From: an uncultured Bacteroidales bacterium
Lineage (GTDB): Bacteria; Bacteroidota; Bacteroidia; Bacteroidales; UBA932
Reading direction: 5' to 3'
Length of the DNA stretch: 8,517 nt
Assembly (NCBI GenBank): GCA_946405645.1
Contig: CAMJHW010000056.1
Coordinates: 1 to 8,517 of the forward strand
The notes beneath the pieces are model-generated. The model had not been told where the DNA came from. It saw only the letters and a program-made list of their open reading frames with translations, and searched no databases. Numbering within the stretch: position 1 is the stretch's first letter; every line of letters begins with the position of its first letter. The position numbers and the translations under genes were made by a program. Shown here in pieces: positions 5,585 through 8,517 of the stretch.

Positions 5585-5981
5585 GGGGATGTTTTGGTTT
5601 TGACAGCATCGATGCGGGACAGTAAGCACGTCGTGAGTCGGAAGCCCTCACGTAAATACCAGTTTCCGAAAAACTAGTTGGCAACAACAATTTCGCACTC
5701 GCTGCTTAATTTGACCAAGTCAAATTGCTTAATCCGATCCGCCTAGGCTGCGGGTCAGACGAGTATCCCTCCGGGCTTTATGCCGGTTATGGCCGGGTCA
5801 AGGGGTATCATTCAAACCGGACGCGTGGGGTAATTCCTCTGAATCCTCACTAAGACGCAGGGGATAAGCTTCGGGTAGCCCGCCTTCCGGCAGCCCGTCG
5901 CCGACAATCAAAGGACGGATAAGCGTGTAGAAAGCTCTCTTGTGCGTTGTTTGGACGGCGGTTCGAGCCCGCCCATCTCCA
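5585..5981 (+). ncRNA. ssrA: Transfer-messenger RNA (tmRNA)
   Basis: tmRNA rescues ribosomes stalled on broken messages and tags the unfinished protein for proteolysis, acting with SmpB. The 5' end GGGGATG (5585-5591) pairs with CATCTCC (5974-5980) as a 7-bp acceptor stem with one G-T pair. Just before the 3' acceptor strand, GGCGG-TTCGAGC-CCGCC forms a perfect T arm with a 7-nt loop. TTTTGGTTTTGACAGC after the acceptor strand and AAGCGTGTAGAAAGC near the 3' end are typical tmRNA sequences. The tag frame at 5680-5709 encodes GNNNFALAA. The discriminator is A5981; CCA is not encoded, so it must be added. The length, about 397 nt, fits a one-piece bacterial tmRNA. It is transcribed from the promoter at 5563-5570 and ended by the hairpin at 5983-6013. 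Confidence 0.96.
5680..5709 (+). other. ssrA: tmRNA proteolysis-tag reading frame
   Basis: The resume codon GGC (5680-5682) follows CTAGTT, like the UAGUC that precedes the resume codon in E. coli tmRNA. The frame reads G-N-N-N-F-A-L-A-A and stops at TAA (5707-5709). The ALAA end is the usual degron recognised by ClpXP-type proteases. Confidence 0.92.
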
Positions 5982-5982
5982 C

Positions 5983-6013
5983 AAAAAAAGCCGGTCGTTT
6001 GACCGGCTTTTTT
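5983..6013. terminator. Bidirectional intrinsic terminator between ssrA and the convergent operon
   Basis: GCCGGTC (5990-5996), loop GTTT and GACCGGC (6001-6007) form a perfect 7-bp GC-rich stem, flanked by seven A on the left (5983-5989) and six T on the right (6008-6013). Read on + it ends tmRNA right after the mature 3' end. Read on - it lies about 30 nt past the cupin stop codon and has an equally good U-tract, so it can serve both transcripts. Confidence 0.9.
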
Positions 6014-6044
6014 CATAGAGACATGTGCCTGCCGCTATGCCGTT

Positions 6045-6377
6045 TTATTGTACTGGAACGACGGCGTTGAAGGTGAGGTCGGTGTCGGGGGAGTCGTTGA
6101 CGAGGGTGTGCGAGTGGCCTTTAGGGCAGTAGTGCACCGAACCGGCGCTGACGGGAAGGCGCTCGCCGTCGCAGACGACATAGCCGTTGCCGCCGGTGAA
6201 GAACATGATCTCGCTGCTGTCCTCGTGAGTGTGCAGGCCTATGGATGCGCCGGGGACGAGGCGTCCCATCGTGATACGGTTGAGTCCGTCCTCGTATCTG
6301 CGGGCTGCATAGTACTTTTCGCCTCCCTTGAAATTCGGGGTGCAGGTCTCTTCTATCTTGCTGAAATCGATATTCAT
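6045..6377 (-). CDS. Small single-domain cupin protein
   Basis: The 110-residue product has both cupin signatures. Motif 1 is G(x5)HxH(x4)E followed by glycines, seen as PGASIGLHTHEDSSEIMFFTGG; motif 2, GSVHYCPKGHSHTLVN, matches G(x5)PxG(x2)H(x3)N exactly. The two His of HTH, the Glu and the motif-2 His form the usual metal site, so a metal-binding beta-barrel in the cytosol is expected. Cupins of this size include isomerases, dioxygenase-like enzymes and sugar- or ligand-binding proteins; the substrate cannot be told from sequence. It is the last gene of the leftward recA-trpS cluster, 21 nt after the dehydrogenase-like gene, and is closed by the shared terminator at 5983-6013. The intergenic leader is A-rich without a clear Shine-Dalgarno sequence. 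Confidence 0.88.
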   Translation of the reverse strand: MNIDFSKIEETCTPNFKGGEKYYAARRYEDGLNRITMGRLVPGASIGLHTHEDSSEIMFFTGGNGYVVCDGERLPVSAGSVHYCPKGHSHTLVNDSPDTDLTFNAVVPVQ

Positions 6378-6398
6378 GACTGTTTGTTTATAAGTAGT

Positions 6399-6944
6399 TT
6401 ATTCTGAATACATCTTGGAAAAGGCTTGGAAACCTTCGCGACCGTGATGGGAGAGGGAGCTGCCGCATTTGTAGACGAAATCTGCGGAAGAAACATCGGC
6501 AGTCCCGGCAGGGACCGTGGCGACGAAATCATCCGTGAAGGTTTCATCGATGATGCGGTGGACCGTATCTCCCGCCGGTGTATCCGGTATCATGACAACG
6601 GCGGTATTGCCGGCTGCAAGGGCATAGGCCAGGGCGGTCAACGCAGGCTCAGGAGTGTCTGTGCCGGAAGCGTCGATAAGGACCGTGCCGAGGGGAACAG
6701 GTCCGTCAGCGGCCGGCTTTGCAAAAAGTGAAAGCAGCATGCGGAGTCTTCCCGTCCCAGTCCACTTGTAAAGGTTCTTGCGGATGTACTGGGCGAGGGA
6801 ATTGAATCTGTCAGTAAAGGGGTCGCTGCCGCAGACATCCTTGACGGTATTGGCAAGGATCTGCACGATGGCCCTTCTGCTGCGGGTGTCCAGGGTGTTG
6901 CCCGACTCGAAGAAGGCTTTCTGCTTAAGGATGAGATCTTCCAT
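6399..6944 (-). CDS. Truncated aldehyde dehydrogenase-like protein, catalytic domain missing
   Basis: The 181-residue product resembles the N-terminal NAD(P)-binding part of class 3-type aldehyde dehydrogenases: QKAFFESGNTLDTRSRR (8-24) resembles the family's opening, KPAADGPVPLGTVLI (76-90) the strand before the cofactor fold, and ALTALAYALAAGNTAVVMIPD (101-121) the following helix and strand. The family's PWN is replaced by SGTD, and the usual KPSE after VVL by IPDT. After residue 160 it jumps to HHGREGFQAFSK, which looks like the extreme C-terminal YHGKxxFxTFSH segment of the same family. The middle with the catalytic Glu and Cys, some 250 residues, is absent, so dehydrogenase activity is not expected. 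The frame is intact and starts inside the trpS stop (TGATG), so it may be a retained non-enzymatic protein rather than a decaying gene. The family assignment is by eye. Confidence 0.75.
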   Translation of the reverse strand: MEDLILKQKAFFESGNTLDTRSRRAIVQILANTVKDVCGSDPFTDRFNSLAQYIRKNLYKWTGTGRLRMLLSLFAKPAADGPVPLGTVLIDASGTDTPEPALTALAYALAAGNTAVVMIPDTPAGDTVHRIIDETFTDDFVATVPAGTADVSSADFVYKCGSSLSHHGREGFQAFSKMYSE

Positions 6945-8086
6945 CAGAGTGAATACTTGGCTTTTTGTTCTTCGATCAGTGCGTCGAGAACGCCGGGCTC
7001 GAAGTAGTTGATGCGCATGCTGCGCTTGACGTCGGCGAGGGTCTCGGCCGCTGCGGCGCGCGCGACCTCGCTGCCCTTGCGCAGCACTTCATAGACATAA
7101 GGTATATCCTGCTCCAGCTCCTTCCTGCGCTTGCGGATGGGCTCGAGGGTGTCGTTGAGGACTTCGTTGAGGAAGTTCTTGATCATGACGTCTCCGAGAC
7201 CGCCGCGCCTGTACTGGTCCTTGACCTCGTCCAGGCTGTGGAACTCGAAGCTGGATTTCCTGCCCACGAAGCAGGATGCGAACTTGTCGAAGTGTTCGGG
7301 CTTGCAGAAGGCGTCGAGATAAGTGAAGACGGTATTGCCTTCGACCTTGCCGGGGTCGCTGACCTGGAGATGTCCCGGGTCGGTGTACATGCTGCGGACC
7401 TTAGCTTTGACTTCCTCCGCACTGTCGGAGAGGTAGATGCAGTTGCCGAGGGACTTGCTCATCTTGGCTTTGCCGTCCGTTCCGGGGAGGCGCAGGCAAG
7501 CGGCATTATCCGGCAGGAGGATGTCAGGCATGACGAGTGTGGGACCGTAGACGGTATTGAACTTGTGGACGATCTCGCGTGTCTGCTCGAGCATCGGAGC
7601 CTGGTCCTCGCCGACTGGCACTGTGGTGGCCTTGAAGGCGGTAATGTCCGCTGCCTGGCTAATGGGGTAGCAGAAAAAGCCCACGGGCGTGCCGGCTTTG
7701 TTGTCCTCGCCGTTGTCGGAGAATCCGCGCATAAGGATCTCCTGCTTGACCGTAGGATTGCGCTGGAGGCGCTGCACCGTGACGAGGTTCATGTAGAAGA
7801 ACGTCAGCTCTGTCAGTTCGCTGACCTGGGACTGGATGAAAAGCGTGGACTTCTCCGGGTCGAGGCCGGCGGAGAGGTAGTCCAGTGCCACCTCGATGAT
7901 GTTCTGCCGGACCTTCTCGGGGTTGTCGGCATTGTCCGTCAACGCCTGGGCGTCGGCGATCATTATGAATATCTTGTCGTATTCGCCGCTGTTCTGCAGC
8001 TCGACCCTCCTGCGGAGGGAACCTACATAGTGTCCAATGTGGAGACGTCCGGTAGGACGGTCGCCGGTAAGAATGATCTTTCCCAT
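6944..8086 (-). CDS. trpS: Tryptophanyl-tRNA synthetase
   Basis: This class I synthetase charges tRNA(Trp) with tryptophan. The 380-residue product opens [22 protein letters not shown], with the HIGH signature at 16-19; PVGEDQ at 157-162 belongs to the active site, and KMSKS at 208-212 is complete. E. coli TrpRS has 334 residues; the extra length here comes partly from an insertion around residues 119-137 ([19 protein letters not shown]) and partly from the C-terminal region, where a basic, charged helical stretch (about 312-380) follows the anticodon-binding helices. The start at 8086 lies 3 nt after the recA stop, and the stop overlaps the next gene by one base (TGATG), so the cluster is transcriptionally and probably translationally linked. 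No attenuator is visible because it has no leader of its own. Confidence 0.96.
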   Translation of the reverse strand: MGKIILTGDRPTGRLHIGHYVGSLRRRVELQNSGEYDKIFIMIADAQALTDNADNPEKVRQNIIEVALDYLSAGLDPEKSTLFIQSQVSELTELTFFYMNLVTVQRLQRNPTVKQEILMRGFSDNGEDNKAGTPVGFFCYPISQAADITAFKATTVPVGEDQAPMLEQTREIVHKFNTVYGPTLVMPDILLPDNAACLRLPGTDGKAKMSKSLGNCIYLSDSAEEVKAKVRSMYTDPGHLQVSDPGKVEGNTVFTYLDAFCKPEHFDKFASCFVGRKSSFEFHSLDEVKDQYRRGGLGDVMIKNFLNEVLNDTLEPIRKRRKELEQDIPYVYEVLRKGSEVARAAAAETLADVKRSMRINYFEPGVLDALIEEQKAKYSL

Positions 8087-8089
8087 CTT

Positions 8090-8517
8090 TTAATCGTTGA
8101 TCTGTGCCATCTGCTCGCGGATCTTGGCCTCGATCTCGTCGCAGAGTTCTTTGTTGTCCTTGAGAAGCTGCTTGACGGCGTCGCGTCCCTGGGCGAGTTT
8201 CTCGCCGTTGTAGCTGAACCAGGAGCCGCTCTTGTGGATGATGTCCAGCTCGACGGCAAGGTCGCAGACTTCGGCGGTATGCGAGATGCCCTCGCCATAG
8301 AGGATGTCGAACTCGGCCTTCTTGAAGGGCGGGGCCATCTTGTTCTTGACGACCTTGACGCGGGTGCGGTTGCCGGTGGCCTCGTCACCGTCCTTGAGCT
8401 GGGTGGTCCTGCGGACGTCCAGGCGGACGGAAGCGTAGAACTTGAGGGCATTGCCTCCGGTGGTGGTCTCGGGGTTGCCGAACATGATGCCGATCTTCTC
8501 GCGCAGCTGGTTGATGA
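8090..8517 (-). CDS. recA: Recombinase RecA, C-terminal part (5' end outside the window)
   Basis: RecA forms ATP-dependent filaments on single-stranded DNA, drives homologous recombination and triggers SOS repressor self-cleavage. The 141 complete codons in the window run from INQLREKIG to the stop; the last two bases are the end of an upstream codon, probably Phe as in IFINQL. The DNA-binding loop L2 is present as [15 protein letters not shown], followed by [37 protein letters not shown] and [14 protein letters not shown], all highly conserved in RecA. The C-terminus ends REQMAQIND without the long acidic tail of E. coli RecA. The Walker A region lies beyond the window edge. It is the most upstream visible gene of a leftward cluster with trpS 3 nt downstream; its promoter is not in view. 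Confidence 0.97.
   Translation of the reverse strand, partial: INQLREKIGIMFGNPETTTGGNALKFYASVRLDVRRTTQLKDGDEATGNRTRVKVVKNKMAPPFKKAEFDILYGEGISHTAEVCDLAVELDIIHKSGSWFSYNGEKLAQGRDAVKQLLKDNKELCDEIEAKIREQMAQIND

Noticed and set aside
5312..5629. Reverse-strand frame covering the basic-tail region and the ssrA promoter
   Set aside because: It arises from the very GC-rich stretch and runs across the ssrA promoter and 5' end; no protein features are visible.
5798..6016. Reverse-strand frame within ssrA
   Set aside because: It lies inside the tmRNA gene and its terminator.
6048..6407. Forward frame opposite the cupin gene
   Set aside because: The reverse strand carries two exact cupin motifs; the forward product is a Val/Ala-rich shadow.
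8090..8130. RecA lacking the acidic C-terminal tail as a truncation
   Set aside because: The frame ends naturally with a stop 3 nt before trpS, and short RecA C-termini are usual in Bacteroidota.

Overview
The window looks like a chromosomal segment of a fairly GC-rich gut-type Bacteroidota, probably Bacteroidales. Three promoters share an ACTTTG core resembling the Bacteroidota -33/-7 type (TTTG, about 19-20 bp, TAnnTTTG). Shine-Dalgarno sequences are weak or absent, several proteins are Bacteroidales-style surface lipoproteins, and the tmRNA tag ends in FALAA. A genus cannot be fixed from this sequence alone. No mobile element, CRISPR array, tRNA or rRNA is visible.

Left, + strand (1-1891): a promoter, a very short upstream reading frame and a terminator hairpin precede a cysK-cysE operon. 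The upstream frame encodes MRTINAYACLCCAGPMVW, with three Cys codons in four. RNA segments around it can form either a terminator or a competing antiterminator. This is the layout of a classical ribosome-mediated attenuator, here apparently sensing charged Cys-tRNA in front of the two enzymes that make cysteine from serine. It is the most interesting element in the window. The enzymes are coupled by an ATGA overlap, and CysE ends in the C-terminal Ile expected to dock into CysK.

Middle, + strand (1892-5517): a new promoter, then a predicted outer-membrane beta-barrel protein and a lipoprotein in tandem, a strong terminator, and a larger lipoprotein built from three diverged copies of one module plus a strongly basic, roughly 80% GC-encoded tail. 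None of these three has a function I can name.

Centre (5518-6013): the ssrA gene for tmRNA, with a 12-of-13-bp inverted repeat across its -7 promoter element and the predicted proteolysis tag GNNNFALAA. An intrinsic terminator with A- and T-tracts on both sides probably also ends the convergent operon.

Right, - strand (6045-8517): recA (3' part only), trpS, a 181-residue remnant-like aldehyde-dehydrogenase homologue without its catalytic half, and a small cupin. They are tightly packed (3-nt gap, 1-nt overlap, 21-nt gap) and probably co-transcribed towards ssrA.
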